NCBI RefSeq assembly: GCF_014192225.1
Contig: NZ_JACHXS010000011.1
Span: 62,001-126,000 of the forward strand
Source: Pseudoduganella umbonata
GTDB lineage: Bacteria; Pseudomonadota; Gammaproteobacteria; Burkholderiales; Burkholderiaceae_D
Reading direction: 5' to 3'
Length of the DNA stretch: 64,000 nucleotides
The notes under the pieces are model-generated. The model did not search any database. It was not told the DNA's origin and saw only the letters and a list, made by a program, of their open reading frames with translations. Of the stretch, positions 16,718-25,253 are shown one piece after another. The first letter of the stretch is position 1; every line of letters starts with the position of its first letter. The position numbers were made by a program, and so were the translations under genes.

Positions 16718-16981
16718 TTACCTCGCCGACTCCCGCTCAGGTGGCCATGGTCGGATCGTACGCGTTAGCTGCTCCTCGAGCGACCAGTTCAGAGGGCGAG
16801 CTTTGGAGCGAAACCAAGGACACCCTTTTGCTACCCACCGCTCGTAGTGGGCCACGTTATCGTCGTAACCGTACTCGCAGCCACAGCAATCGCAGATCTC
16901 GAATGAGCATCGCAACTCTTCCGTTGAAGCGTATCCAAGAGCAGGGCCGTAGCCGCAAACCGGACAATAATCAATGACCAC
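16718..16981 (-). CDS. small CPxCG zinc-ribbon protein, unknown function
   Basis: An 87-residue protein of a widespread uncharacterised family: YCPVCGYG near the N-terminus, then EICDCCGCEYGYDD, then a short helical region ending in LNWSLEEQL. Cys6, Cys9, Cys30 and Cys33 are the expected zinc ligands, and extra Cys25, Cys32 and Cys35 are unusual. Family members normally begin a few residues before the first CPxC, so I start at the GTG ending at 16981, which has GGAG five bases upstream, rather than at 17056. The surrounding 400 bases look less GC-rich than the neighbours, and such proteins are common in toxin/immunity and accessory loci, so transfer is possible. Confidence 0.65.
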   Translation of the reverse strand: MVIDYCPVCGYGPALGYASTEELRCSFEICDCCGCEYGYDDNVAHYERWVAKGCPWFRSKARPLNWSLEEQLTRTIRPWPPERESAR

Positions 16982-17165
16982 GACGACTCCATCTTGTAAC
17001 TGCGGATTATCCGGCTTGCTACCCAAAACGACACGTGCCCACCTACTGAAACACACATCGTCAACGACCGCTGCTGGCCGAATGCGGCCAGTCTCAGTAG
17101 TTTGGTCAGGCGTTCCTATTTCCTTGCTTTGCTCCGGAAGCTATCTCAACGCGGTGAATGCCACA

Positions 17166-18488
17166 TCAGCGCAACCGGTGATCGACCCCGTACTGCGCCG
17201 GAACGCCAAGATGGTCGCGCAGCGTGCTACCCGCGTAATCTTCGTGGAAGAGCCCGCGTTCCTGCAAGATGGGAATCACACCGTCGACAAACGCGTCGAT
17301 CCCGTCATCGTAGATGTCGGGAGAGACCCAGAAACCGTCCACTGCGCCCGATTCGAACCATTCCTGCATGTGATCTGCAGCCTCGACAGCCGGCCCGACG
17401 ATGACCGGATGATAGTCGATCACGCCATGTGCCAGTATGTCCCGCAGGGACCACCCCTCGCGTGCAATGTTCAGGGCGTGAGCCGAACGCGGATCGCGTG
17501 GTGACGGACGGGCCGCTGCAAGCTGATCCGGTGAAAGCGGTTGGTCGAGTCGTGCCGGATCCAGCCTCACGCCCAGCATCTGCTGCAGATAGGCCAGCCG
17601 GTCGGGGAACGTCCGCTCGGTCAGCGCGATGCGGCGGTCAAGTGCCGAGCGCCGGTCGCCCGCGATCGTCGTCATCAGCCCGGCAACGAACTTGATTTCA
17701 TCCGGATGCCGGCCGGCGCGTGCGGCGGCATCGCGGAACGCGGCGCGCTGGGCGCGCGCATCGTCGATCGTGAAGGCCACGCCAATGACGACGCTGGCGA
17801 AGCGTCCAGCCAGCTCGAGCGCATTCGGGCTGCCTCCCGCGTGGAAGATGACGGGCTGGCCTTGTTCGGAGGGAGGAATGTAAAGCGGCCCGCGCGAGGC
17901 CACGAACTTTCCGCCAAGGTTGACCGGTGCGATCCGTTTCCCTTTGGCGAACTGGCCGGACGCCTGGTCGTGCACCCACGCGTCCTGTCCCCAGCTTCCC
18001 CATAGCGCCTGCACGAGCTGGATTGCCTCATGCGCCCGGCCATAACGCTCCGGACTCGACGGGAGCCGCCTGCCGTAGTTCGCCGCGACATCCTCGCCAC
18101 TCGACGTGACGGCGTTCCAGCCGGCCCGCCCGTGGCTCATGATATCGAGCGCCTTGAACTGCCGGGCGAGGTTGTAGGGTTCGTTGAATGTGGTGGAGCC
18201 GGTGGCCACCAGGCCGATACGCCCGGTGCCGCGGGCCACGGCAGCCAGCGTGAGCATGACGTCGAGGTTGAAGTGCGGGGCTTCGTTCTCGATGTCGCCG
18301 ACATGGCCTGGACCGTCCGGCAGGAACACGAAATGCAGCTTGCCGCGCTCGGCCGCCTGCGCATGGCGAACCTTGGCATCGAAGCTCGCATAATTCCTGG
18401 GATCGACCCACGGCATGCGCCAGGCGCCGGGCTGCGAGCCGTACCCATTACCCAGGTGCATTCCGATCACCATGTTCGGCTGGCTCAT
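17166..18488 (-). CDS. LLM-class flavin monooxygenase, NtaA/SnaA/DszA type
   Basis: A 440-residue FMNH2-dependent monooxygenase of the NtaA/SnaA/DszA/DmoA subgroup. Features are the N-terminal long loop (AWRMPWVDPRNYASFD), KALDIMSHGRAGWNAVTSS, NYGRRLPSSPERYGRAHE, PVIFHAGGSPNALELAGRFA and the C-terminal DGFWVSPDIYDDGIDAFV. This subgroup oxidises nitrilotriacetate, dibenzothiophene sulfone, dimethyl sulfide and similar compounds. It is the last gene of a MarR-led operon, eight bases after a NAD(P)-binding oxidoreductase that might help supply reduced cofactor. It is about 40% larger than the first SsuD-like enzyme's core and clearly a different branch from the pair at 7337-9614. Confidence 0.9.
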   Translation of the reverse strand: MSQPNMVIGMHLGNGYGSQPGAWRMPWVDPRNYASFDAKVRHAQAAERGKLHFVFLPDGPGHVGDIENEAPHFNLDVMLTLAAVARGTGRIGLVATGSTTFNEPYNLARQFKALDIMSHGRAGWNAVTSSGEDVAANYGRRLPSSPERYGRAHEAIQLVQALWGSWGQDAWVHDQASGQFAKGKRIAPVNLGGKFVASRGPLYIPPSEQGQPVIFHAGGSPNALELAGRFASVVIGVAFTIDDARAQRAAFRDAAARAGRHPDEIKFVAGLMTTIAGDRRSALDRRIALTERTFPDRLAYLQQMLGVRLDPARLDQPLSPDQLAAARPSPRDPRSAHALNIAREGWSLRDILAHGVIDYHPVIVGPAVEAADHMQEWFESGAVDGFWVSPDIYDDGIDAFVDGVIPILQERGLFHEDYAGSTLRDHLGVPAQYGVDHRLR

Positions 18489-18496
18489 CGGAGACC

Positions 18497-19243
18497 TCAG
18501 CTGTTACGCCCGGCGGTGACGGCCCGGTTCCGCATGACGATATCGTCGTGCGTCAGCTTGCCATGGCCCGCCATGAATTCCTCGATCAGCGCTTCCCGGT
18601 ACGACGGAGCACGTTCCTTGTCGGCCTCGGCAATGGCGGATGCCAGCGCATCGGCAGGCAGTTCGGTGCAATAGGCGGGCGTACCCGGCTGCTGCCGCCA
18701 GGACTCGGCCAGCGTGCCGGCATCGACCGGATCGAACCCCGTGGCGCTGACCAGCTGCATGGCAAGTTTCTTGCCCTCTTCGTCGTCACCGGCGACCGGA
18801 ATGGCGATGCGTTCCGACTGGCCCTCGGGCCTGCCCTTTTCCGCCAGCGTTTGCGCCAGCACCGCATTCCATGCCTTGACGACCGGGCGGCCGATCTGCT
18901 CGCTGACCCACACGCTTTCCGGCTTTCCGTTGTCGATCTCGCCGATCTCGCCATCCCGGAACGGGTAATAGTTCGAGGTATCGATGACGGTGACTTCCGC
19001 GGGGACGTTAGCGAAAAGATCCTTCATCCCGGAGTACCCGCCAAATGGAATCGACAGGATGACCGCGTCTACGCCGTTCACAGCCTCTTCCTTGCTGACG
19101 GCGGTTACGCCGAGGTCGTGCGCAAGGTCGCGGATCGTGTCAGGTCCCCTCGAATTGGCCAGCTTGACTGCATGGCCGCCGGCGGCCAGTTTTTGCGCGA
19201 TGGTTGCGCCGATATTGCCGGCGCCGATGATTCCTACTTTCAT
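18497..19243 (-). CDS. NAD(P)-binding oxidoreductase, F420:NADP reductase-like
   Basis: A 248-residue Rossmann-fold protein of the NADPH-dependent F420 reductase/coenzyme-binding family. The nucleotide motif GAGNIG is at residues 7-12 of MKVGIIGAGNIGATIAQKLA. LANSRGPDT follows the second strand as in NADP-using members, and VVKAWNAVLAQTL is the conserved region seen in F420-dependent reductases. Such annotations in organisms without F420 usually hide an unknown substrate. AAGGAG precedes the ATG. It lies between MarR and the monooxygenase with 30- and 8-base gaps, so the three genes very likely share a transcript. Confidence 0.85.
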   Translation of the reverse strand: MKVGIIGAGNIGATIAQKLAAGGHAVKLANSRGPDTIRDLAHDLGVTAVSKEEAVNGVDAVILSIPFGGYSGMKDLFANVPAEVTVIDTSNYYPFRDGEIGEIDNGKPESVWVSEQIGRPVVKAWNAVLAQTLAEKGRPEGQSERIAIPVAGDDEEGKKLAMQLVSATGFDPVDAGTLAESWRQQPGTPAYCTELPADALASAIAEADKERAPSYREALIEEFMAGHGKLTHDDIVMRNRAVTAGRNS

Positions 19244-19273
19244 GAGGTAACTCCTTAAGTGTTGAACAGCCGC

Positions 19274-19717
19274 TCAATCGCAGGCTGGGCGTGCGAATGC
19301 ATCGAGCGTGTCGCGCAGGTCGGCCAGGCCTTCCTCGGAAAGCTGGCAGGCGGTCTTGATCTTGTCGGTGATGCTCCAGACCTCGTCGCGCAGCGCGTTC
19401 GCTTTGTCCGTCAAGCTGACGAGAACGCGCCGTTCGTCCGCCGGATCGCGTACCCGCGTGACCATGCCGGCGATTTCCAGCCGCTTCAGCAGCGGCGTGA
19501 TCGTTCCGGTATCCATGTCGAGTTTTGCACCCAGTTCGCCGACAGCCCTGGGCGAGCTGCTGAACAGTTCGAGCAATGCGAGGTATTGCGGGAACGTCAG
19601 CCCAAGCGGTTCCAGGAAAGGTTTATGCAGCCGTGTCATGCGGTTGGCGGCGCCGTAGAGCGCGAAAGATAGCTGCTGGCCGACCTCGCGATAGGGGTTG
19701 GTCTTGGTCCGCGTCAC
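19274..19717 (-). CDS. MarR family transcriptional regulator
   Basis: A 147-residue winged-helix repressor. ELGAKLDMDTGTITPLLKRLE is the helix-turn-helix and VTRVRDPADERRVLVSLT the wing with the DxRxxxV pattern typical of MarR/OhrR. One early cysteine-like sensing position of OhrR is not present, since no Cys occurs before residue 120; the only Cys residues are near the C-terminus. It heads the operon with the NAD(P)-binding protein and the NtaA-type monooxygenase, and a palindrome lies just before its start, so autoregulation of the operon is likely. The inducer is unknown. Confidence 0.9.
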   Translation of the reverse strand: MTRTKTNPYREVGQQLSFALYGAANRMTRLHKPFLEPLGLTFPQYLALLELFSSSPRAVGELGAKLDMDTGTITPLLKRLEIAGMVTRVRDPADERRVLVSLTDKANALRDEVWSITDKIKTACQLSEEGLADLRDTLDAFARPACD

Positions 19718-19739
19718 GATTTCCTCTAGTTCACAAGTA

Positions 19740-19753
19740 TCTAGTGTACTAGA
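19740..19753. promoter_or_regulatory. MarR-type operator
   Basis: TCTAGT-GT-ACTAGA, perfect apart from the two central bases, lies 22 bases before the MarR start codon. AT-rich palindromes of this size placed over the promoter are typical self-binding sites of MarR repressors. Confidence 0.65.
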
Positions 19754-19869
19754 CTATATCACCGATGCCGGCTTCATGCTTGCTGCTCATTGATCGACAG
19801 GATGTTGCGGGCGCTGCCGAGTGCTGCCGAATGTGAACGTTGCAGCAGAGCCGCGCGGTCAGGCCGCTC

Positions 19870-20418
19870 TCACCCGCCCCGCTGCCCCTTCAGCAACGCC
19901 ACCAGCGCCGCCGGTTCCGCCTCGACCAGCATCCGCTCCGCATTGCGCGGATGGATGAAGCCTTCCTCGCGCGCGTGGGCGACGAAGTCGATCAGCCGGT
20001 CGTAGAAGCCGTCCACGTTGTACAGCGCGATCGGCTTGTCGTGGATGCCCAGCTGCGACCACGTCAGCATCTCGAACAGTTCTTCCAGCGTGCCCAGGCC
20101 GCCGGGCATGGCGATGAAGCCGTCGGACAGCTGGGCCATCATGGCCTTGCGCTCGTGCATGTCCTTGACGATGAATTGCCGTGTCAGGCCCGTGTGGCCC
20201 ACTTCGCGCTCGACCAGCGCGGTGGGGATCACGCCCGTCACCTCGCCGCCCAGGCGCAGCACTTCGTCGGCAATCACGCCCATCAGGCCGACATTGCCGC
20301 CGCCGTAGACGAGCGCCAGGTTGGCATCGACCAGCGCGGCCGCCAGGGCGCGCGCGCGTTCCGCATACAGCGGGCTGGCGCCGGCATTGGCGCCACAGTA
20401 AACACAAACGGATTTCAC
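19870..20418 (-). CDS. LOG family protein (putative nucleoside monophosphate phosphoribohydrolase)
   Basis: A 182-residue LOG (Lonely Guy) protein, which hydrolyses the N-glycosidic bond of cytokinin-type or other nucleoside 5'-monophosphates. The signature MPGGLGTLEELFE and the glycine-rich GGGNVGLMG are present, and the length is normal. The start is a GTG whose last two bases overlap the TGA stop of the TetR gene (GTGA), so translation is coupled. That pairing suggests TetR-controlled expression. Many bacterial members are mis-annotated as lysine decarboxylases; the PGGxGTxxE motif argues for LOG. Confidence 0.9.
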   Translation of the reverse strand: MKSVCVYCGANAGASPLYAERARALAAALVDANLALVYGGGNVGLMGVIADEVLRLGGEVTGVIPTALVEREVGHTGLTRQFIVKDMHERKAMMAQLSDGFIAMPGGLGTLEELFEMLTWSQLGIHDKPIALYNVDGFYDRLIDFVAHAREEGFIHPRNAERMLVEAEPAALVALLKGQRGG

Positions 20419-21116
20419 TTGTTCAGTTTCTTCAGGTAGTCGTCGGTCAGTTTCTGGAAGCGCGCCAGCGTTTCGCCGCGCAGGTAGGGTTCCACCTGGA
20501 TCAGCACCTGGTAGCAGCCGCGCGCCAGCGCATCGGCCATCGACTGCTGCTCGGTGTACTTGCGCGGGTTGCGCACGTATTCGTAGGACAGCCAGTACGT
20601 GGCCACCACCACCATATTGGTTGCCATCGCATCGATCTTCGCGTCGTTCGCTTCCAGCGCGCCTTCGGTGCGCAGGTCTTCGCACAGCTGCCTGGCCACC
20701 TTGATCTTGTGCGCCAGGATCTGCTTGAAGTGCAGTTCCAGCTTGCGGTTGCGCGACAGCAGGTCGTTCAGGTCGCGGTAGAAGAAGCGGTAGCGCCAGA
20801 TCAGCTCGAACATCAGGTGCAGGTACGTCCACACGTCCTCGATGTTGGAACGCCGGCCGGCCGGCACGTGCAGGATGCGCTCGATCTCCTGCTCGAACTC
20901 GACGAAGATCGAGTTGACGATGTCGTCCTTGTTGCGGAAGTGGTAGTACAGGTTGCCCGGCGAAATGCTCAGCTCCTCGGCGATCACCGTGGTGGTGATG
21001 TTCGGTTCGCCGAATTCATTGAACAGGCGCAGCGACAGTTCCTGGATGCGTTCGCGTGTTCTTCTGGGAGCTTTCTGTAACATGGGCGCAGGTGCTGTTG
21101 TTTTGGCCGCAAGCAT
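20415..21116 (-). CDS. TetR family transcriptional regulator
   Basis: A 233-residue regulator. The N-terminal helix-turn-helix is TTTVIAEELSISPGNLYYHF, followed by a ligand-binding domain rich in aromatic residues (YRFFYRDLNDLLSRN). The C-terminal region resembles TetR proteins with an extended dimerisation domain of about 150 residues. No clear ribosome site lies before the ATG at 21116; an alternative ATG at 21083 would shorten it by 11 residues and still keep the whole DNA-binding domain. Its stop overlaps the LOG start. The leader upstream has no obvious palindrome. Confidence 0.88.
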   Translation of the reverse strand: MLAAKTTAPAPMLQKAPRRTRERIQELSLRLFNEFGEPNITTTVIAEELSISPGNLYYHFRNKDDIVNSIFVEFEQEIERILHVPAGRRSNIEDVWTYLHLMFELIWRYRFFYRDLNDLLSRNRKLELHFKQILAHKIKVARQLCEDLRTEGALEANDAKIDAMATNMVVVATYWLSYEYVRNPRKYTEQQSMADALARGCYQVLIQVEPYLRGETLARFQKLTDDYLKKLNK

Positions 21117-21178
21117 AACACCAATGGCACGGCCGTGCGGAATTGTGCCAACGTATGGCTCGCGGCCTTTTTGTACGG

Positions 21179-21445
21179 CTAGCGGCCTTTTTTCAGCCTG
21201 CCCACCTGCTCCCGCAAGCCATCGACTTCCTGCTTCAGCGATTCGACTTCCTGCCGCAATGGCGCAGTGGCGGCGATCACGGCGCGCTGCACGTGCTCCT
21301 CCATTGCCCGGTCGCGCAACTGCCGTTTCGGCGACGCCGCCGATTCATGCCGCACGGCGGCGCGCAATGCCTCGGCCCGTTCGCGGCGCACCGCGAAGTC
21401 TTCGAGGCCTGCCTGCCAGATGGCCTGGATGCGTTTCTTGACCAT
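21179..21445 (-). CDS. small helical coiled-coil protein, unknown function
   Basis: An 88-residue, strongly charged, all-helical protein. MVKKRIQAIWQAGLEDFAVRR at the start and a heptad-type coiled coil (EVESLKQEVDGLREQVGRL) at the end are reminiscent of granule-associated or UbiK-like small proteins, but I do not recognise the family. AGGAGG lies before the ATG, so it is very likely translated. It follows the large c-di-GMP protein by 12 bases on the same strand and may be its partner; a coiled-coil partner for a signalling protein is only a guess. Confidence 0.65.
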   Translation of the reverse strand: MVKKRIQAIWQAGLEDFAVRRERAEALRAAVRHESAASPKRQLRDRAMEEHVQRAVIAATAPLRQEVESLKQEVDGLREQVGRLKKGR

Positions 21446-21457
21446 GGTGTGTTCCTC

Positions 21458-24400
21458 CTATGCCGCCTGGGCTCTTCTTGCGTGGCTGTACAGCCGGAAG
21501 CCCTCGCGGATGTTTTCGCGCAGTACCGCCCCCTTCCACGGTTTCGTGTAGAAGCGGTCGATCGCGCCCTGGTTGATGGCGGCCATGATCGGCGTCAGGT
21601 CCGCATAGGCCGACAACATGATGCGGAAGGTGTCCGGCGCCAGGTTCTTGACCCGCTCCATGAATTCCGTGCCGCTCATCGACGGCATGCACTGGTCGCA
21701 CAGGATCACCTGCACGTTGTGGCGCGCCAGGATGTCGAAGCCTTCCAGCGCCGTCTGCGCGGTCAGGATGCGGTAGCCGTCCTGCGCCAGGAAGTCGGAC
21801 AGCACGTCGAGCATGAAGGCGTCGTCGTCGACGATCAGCAGCGTCGGCTTGCCGTCGTCGCGCGTCTCGTCCGCCGGCGCGGCCAGGTAGCGCTTCTCGC
21901 GCAGCATCAGTTCGAAGTCGCCCGCCGGCAGTGGCCGGGAGAAAAAATAGCCCTGCATTTCATCGCAGTCGTGGCGCCGCAGGTAGGCCAGCTGGGCGTC
22001 CTTTTCCACGCCTTCGGCAATCACCTTCAGCTTCATGCTGTGCGCCATGTTGATGATCGCGAGTACGATCGCCGCGTCGTCCGGGTTCGACGTGACCTCG
22101 CGCACGAAGGCGATGTCGATCTTCAGCTTGTCGATCGGGAAGCGCTTCAGGTAGGCCAGCGACGAATAACCGGTGCCGAAGTCGTCGATGGAGATCTTGA
22201 TACCCAGTTCCTTCAGGTTCTGCAGCACCTTGATGGTTTCCTCGGCATTGCTCATCAACGAGCTTTCCGTCAGCTCCAGTTCCAGCAGCTCGGGCGGAAT
22301 GTCGTGCTGGCGCAGTGCGTTCAGCACTTCTTCCTCGAGCCCGCCGACGAAGAACTGGATGCCGGAGACGTTCACGGAAATCTGCACGGCGCCGGCGCCG
22401 GTATTCTTCCAGAAGGCGATCTGGCTGCAAGCCTCGTTGATCACCCACGCGCCGACCCGCACGATCAGGCCGGTCTCTTCCAGCAAGGGAATGAACAGGG
22501 CCGGCGACACCATGCCGTGGCCGGGCCGGTTCCAGCGGATCAGCGCCTCGGCGCCGCTGATGCGGCCCGTGCCGATGTCGATCTTCGGCTGGAAGTACAG
22601 CACGAATTCCTCGTTGTCGATGGCGCGCCGCAGCGCGTTCTCCATGTCGAGCCGCGCCAGCGACTGGGCATTCATCTCGGCCGTGAAGAAGCGGAAGGCA
22701 TCGCGCCCTGCTTCCTTCGCGCGGTACATCGCCGTGTCGGCGTACTTGATCAGCGTATCGGCATCCTGCCCGTCGTCCGGGTAGACCGAAATGCCGATCG
22801 ACGCGGTGACGGTGACTTCGTGCCCCTGCAGGTCGAACGGCTGGCGCATCGCCTCGCGGATCTTGTCGACCACCGGCAGCGCGCCCTGGGCGCCTTCCGG
22901 CAGCATCAGGATGGCGGCGAATTCGTCGCCGCCGAATCGGCCGATCGTGTCGCGCACGCGCAGGCAATCGACCAGGCGGCTGGAGAACTGCTTGAGCAGT
23001 TCGTCGCCGATCGTGTGGCCCAGCGTGTCGTTGATGTTCTTGAAGCGGTCCATGTCGAGGAACAGCACGGCCAGCGCCCAGCGGTGCTCGGCGGCCTGCT
23101 TCAGCGAATGGGTCAGCGATTCGTACAGCTGGGCGCGGTTCGGCAGGTTCGTCAGCGTGTCGAAGTGGGCCAGCTTCAGCAGGCGCCGCTCGGCTTCCTT
23201 GCGTTCCGTGATGTCGCGCGCCACGGCCACCAGGATCCAGTTCTGGCCGGAGCGCAGCGTGCGGCGCTGCACCTCGACGGACATCAGCGAGCCGTCGCGC
23301 CGGTGCAGCATCAGTTCGGCCACGGGGCCGCCCTGGTCGCCGGCCAGCAGCTTGTCGTACAGGTCCACCAGCTGCATCGGCGCGCTGCCCCGCTCGCGCT
23401 GGCCGACCAGCAGGAAATCCTCGCGCTCGAAGCCGAGCATGCGGCAGGCCGTCACGTTGACGTCGACGAAGCAGGTATTGGCGCGGTCGACGAGAAAGAT
23501 CGCATCGGCCGTGGCGTCCATCGCCAGGCGGAAGCGGCGCAGGTCTTCGGTGAGGCGGTTGCGCGCATCCATGTCCTGCTGCAGTTGCGCATGGTTGCGG
23601 CGCACTTCCTCGTACAGCTGCAGGTTTTCATATGACACGGCGATCTGCGCGGCGACGGTGACGGCGATACGCTCGTCGACTTCGGAAAAGCCTTCGTCGC
23701 CCAGCTTGTCCGCCAGGTACAGCCAGCCATGCACGCCGGTGCCGGAGGCGATCGGCACGCCCAGGAAGGAATGCACGGGCGGGTGCCCGTCCGGCAAGCC
23801 CAGGTGCGAGGGATTGCCCGGCAGCGGGTGTTCCCGCACCGCCTTGCGCTCGTCGATGATGCGTTTCAGGATGCCGGCATCGGGCGCACCGCGCAATACC
23901 TGCGCGCCTTCCGCGGTGCCGCACTGGCTGAACCAGCCCAGCGTGCCGCCGCCTTTGTCGAGCACGCCGATGCAGGCGTATTTCGCCACGCAGATGTTCT
24001 GCGCGACCTTGCAGCCGATGTCCACCAGCGCCTGCGGCTCCCGTTCGGCGGACAGGTCGATGCCCAGTTCGATCAGCGCCGTCAGCCGCAGGCTGACCGC
24101 CTGCAGGCTGGACAGGCTGTTCGACAGCCGCTGCGTCATCGAGCGCAGCCGCTCGGTTTCGCCGTCCGGCGTTTCATGCTGGGCCAGTTCGGAAATCACC
24201 TGGGTCGAGGATTCCACTTCGTCCAGGTACTCGGCCATCTTGTGGCCGATGCCGTCCAGCTTGCTGTCGGCGGGCGGCGCTTCGCCGAAGCCCGCGGCCA
24301 GCCCCGCGGCGTAATCCGGCGTGCCGACGGGGCCGGCGGGTACGCCCAGCGCTTCCTGCACGGTCGCCATGATCACGTCCGGGTCCGACGGCTTCGGCAG

Positions 24401-25099
24401 CACCCAGCGCACGCCGCACGACTGCGCCACGGCCATCGCCTCGCGCTCGCGGTAGGTGGCGGTATAGAAGATGATCGGCACATTGGCCGTTTCCGGATTC
24501 TCGCGCACGCGCGCGACGAATTCGTAGCCGTCCATGTTCGGCATCAGGATGTCCGAGATGATCAGGTCGGGCCGGTCGCGCTCGATCAGTTTCAGCGCTT
24601 CGATGCCGCTGGCCGCTTCCATCAGCCGGTGGCCGGAAAAGCCCAGCAGGGTCATCAGGAACTGCCGGTTCAGTACATGATCGTCGACGATCAGGATCGT
24701 TGCGATGTCGTCTGTTTTACGGGGCGACATCTCCCCTGGCAAAAAAGACTCGAGCTGCGTGACGAAGCTGTCGGGCTCGATCGGTTTGCCGATGTAGCCG
24801 TCGAAGCCGGCGGCCAGCAGCCGTTCGCGGTCGCCCACCATGGCCAGCGCGGTCACGGCCAGCGCCGGGATGCCCCGGGTGGCGGGATCGGCCTTCAGCG
24901 TGGACACGACGCCATAGCCGTCGAGCTTGGGCAGGTGCACGTCGCAGATGATCAGGTCCGGCAGTTCGCGCCGCGCGGCGGCCACGCCTTCTTCGCCGTC
25001 GCTCGCGGCGAGCGGGGTGTAGCCGAAGGCGCGCAGCAGGTATACCATCAACTCCATGTTGGTGGGGTTGTCTTCGATGATGAGGATACGTGCAGACAC
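21458..25099 (-). CDS. composite c-di-GMP signalling protein REC-REC-GAF-PAS-GGDEF-EAL-REC
   Basis: A 1213-residue multi-domain protein. Two receiver domains come first (RILIIEDN with acceptor in IICDVHLP; TILIVDDH with IISDILMP). A GAF-like region follows around residues 340-500, then a PAS domain (AMDATADAIFLVDRANTCFVD). The GGDEF domain is intact (RFGGDEFAAIL) with an inhibitory RxxD site five residues before it, and the EAL domain is intact (GAEALIRW, DDFGTGYSSL). A third receiver ends the protein (TLLIVDDD, ILCDQCMP). Both cyclase and phosphodiesterase activity are possible. I start at a GTG (25099) with GGGAGGG upstream. No cognate kinase is adjacent. Confidence 0.9.
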   Translation of the reverse strand: MSARILIIEDNPTNMELMVYLLRAFGYTPLAASDGEEGVAAARRELPDLIICDVHLPKLDGYGVVSTLKADPATRGIPALAVTALAMVGDRERLLAAGFDGYIGKPIEPDSFVTQLESFLPGEMSPRKTDDIATILIVDDHVLNRQFLMTLLGFSGHRLMEAASGIEALKLIERDRPDLIISDILMPNMDGYEFVARVRENPETANVPIIFYTATYREREAMAVAQSCGVRWVLPKPSDPDVIMATVQEALGVPAGPVGTPDYAAGLAAGFGEAPPADSKLDGIGHKMAEYLDEVESSTQVISELAQHETPDGETERLRSMTQRLSNSLSSLQAVSLRLTALIELGIDLSAEREPQALVDIGCKVAQNICVAKYACIGVLDKGGGTLGWFSQCGTAEGAQVLRGAPDAGILKRIIDERKAVREHPLPGNPSHLGLPDGHPPVHSFLGVPIASGTGVHGWLYLADKLGDEGFSEVDERIAVTVAAQIAVSYENLQLYEEVRRNHAQLQQDMDARNRLTEDLRRFRLAMDATADAIFLVDRANTCFVDVNVTACRMLGFEREDFLLVGQRERGSAPMQLVDLYDKLLAGDQGGPVAELMLHRRDGSLMSVEVQRRTLRSGQNWILVAVARDITERKEAERRLLKLAHFDTLTNLPNRAQLYESLTHSLKQAAEHRWALAVLFLDMDRFKNINDTLGHTIGDELLKQFSSRLVDCLRVRDTIGRFGGDEFAAILMLPEGAQGALPVVDKIREAMRQPFDLQGHEVTVTASIGISVYPDDGQDADTLIKYADTAMYRAKEAGRDAFRFFTAEMNAQSLARLDMENALRRAIDNEEFVLYFQPKIDIGTGRISGAEALIRWNRPGHGMVSPALFIPLLEETGLIVRVGAWVINEACSQIAFWKNTGAGAVQISVNVSGIQFFVGGLEEEVLNALRQHDIPPELLELELTESSLMSNAEETIKVLQNLKELGIKISIDDFGTGYSSLAYLKRFPIDKLKIDIAFVREVTSNPDDAAIVLAIINMAHSMKLKVIAEGVEKDAQLAYLRRHDCDEMQGYFFSRPLPAGDFELMLREKRYLAAPADETRDDGKPTLLIVDDDAFMLDVLSDFLAQDGYRILTAQTALEGFDILARHNVQVILCDQCMPSMSGTEFMERVKNLAPDTFRIMLSAYADLTPIMAAINQGAIDRFYTKPWKGAVLRENIREGFRLYSHARRAQAA

Positions 25100-25253
25100 G
25101 TTGTCCCTCCCTCTTGTTATGAGTTGTCGTTGCCGGGCAGCAGCCCTCCCTGTCTTATCAGTATCCCTTATTCCGTACGGACGCGAAGCACGGCAGGCGT
25201 GCGCGTCCCGCCCCACCCGTTATTGTCCGGATGTAAGCAAGTATTGCCGTACG

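Noticed and set aside
21143..23635. An 830-codon open frame on the plus strand across the c-di-GMP gene
   Set aside because: It runs opposite a gene with seven recognisable domains and is rich in His, Arg, Gln and Val as expected from the complement of that gene.
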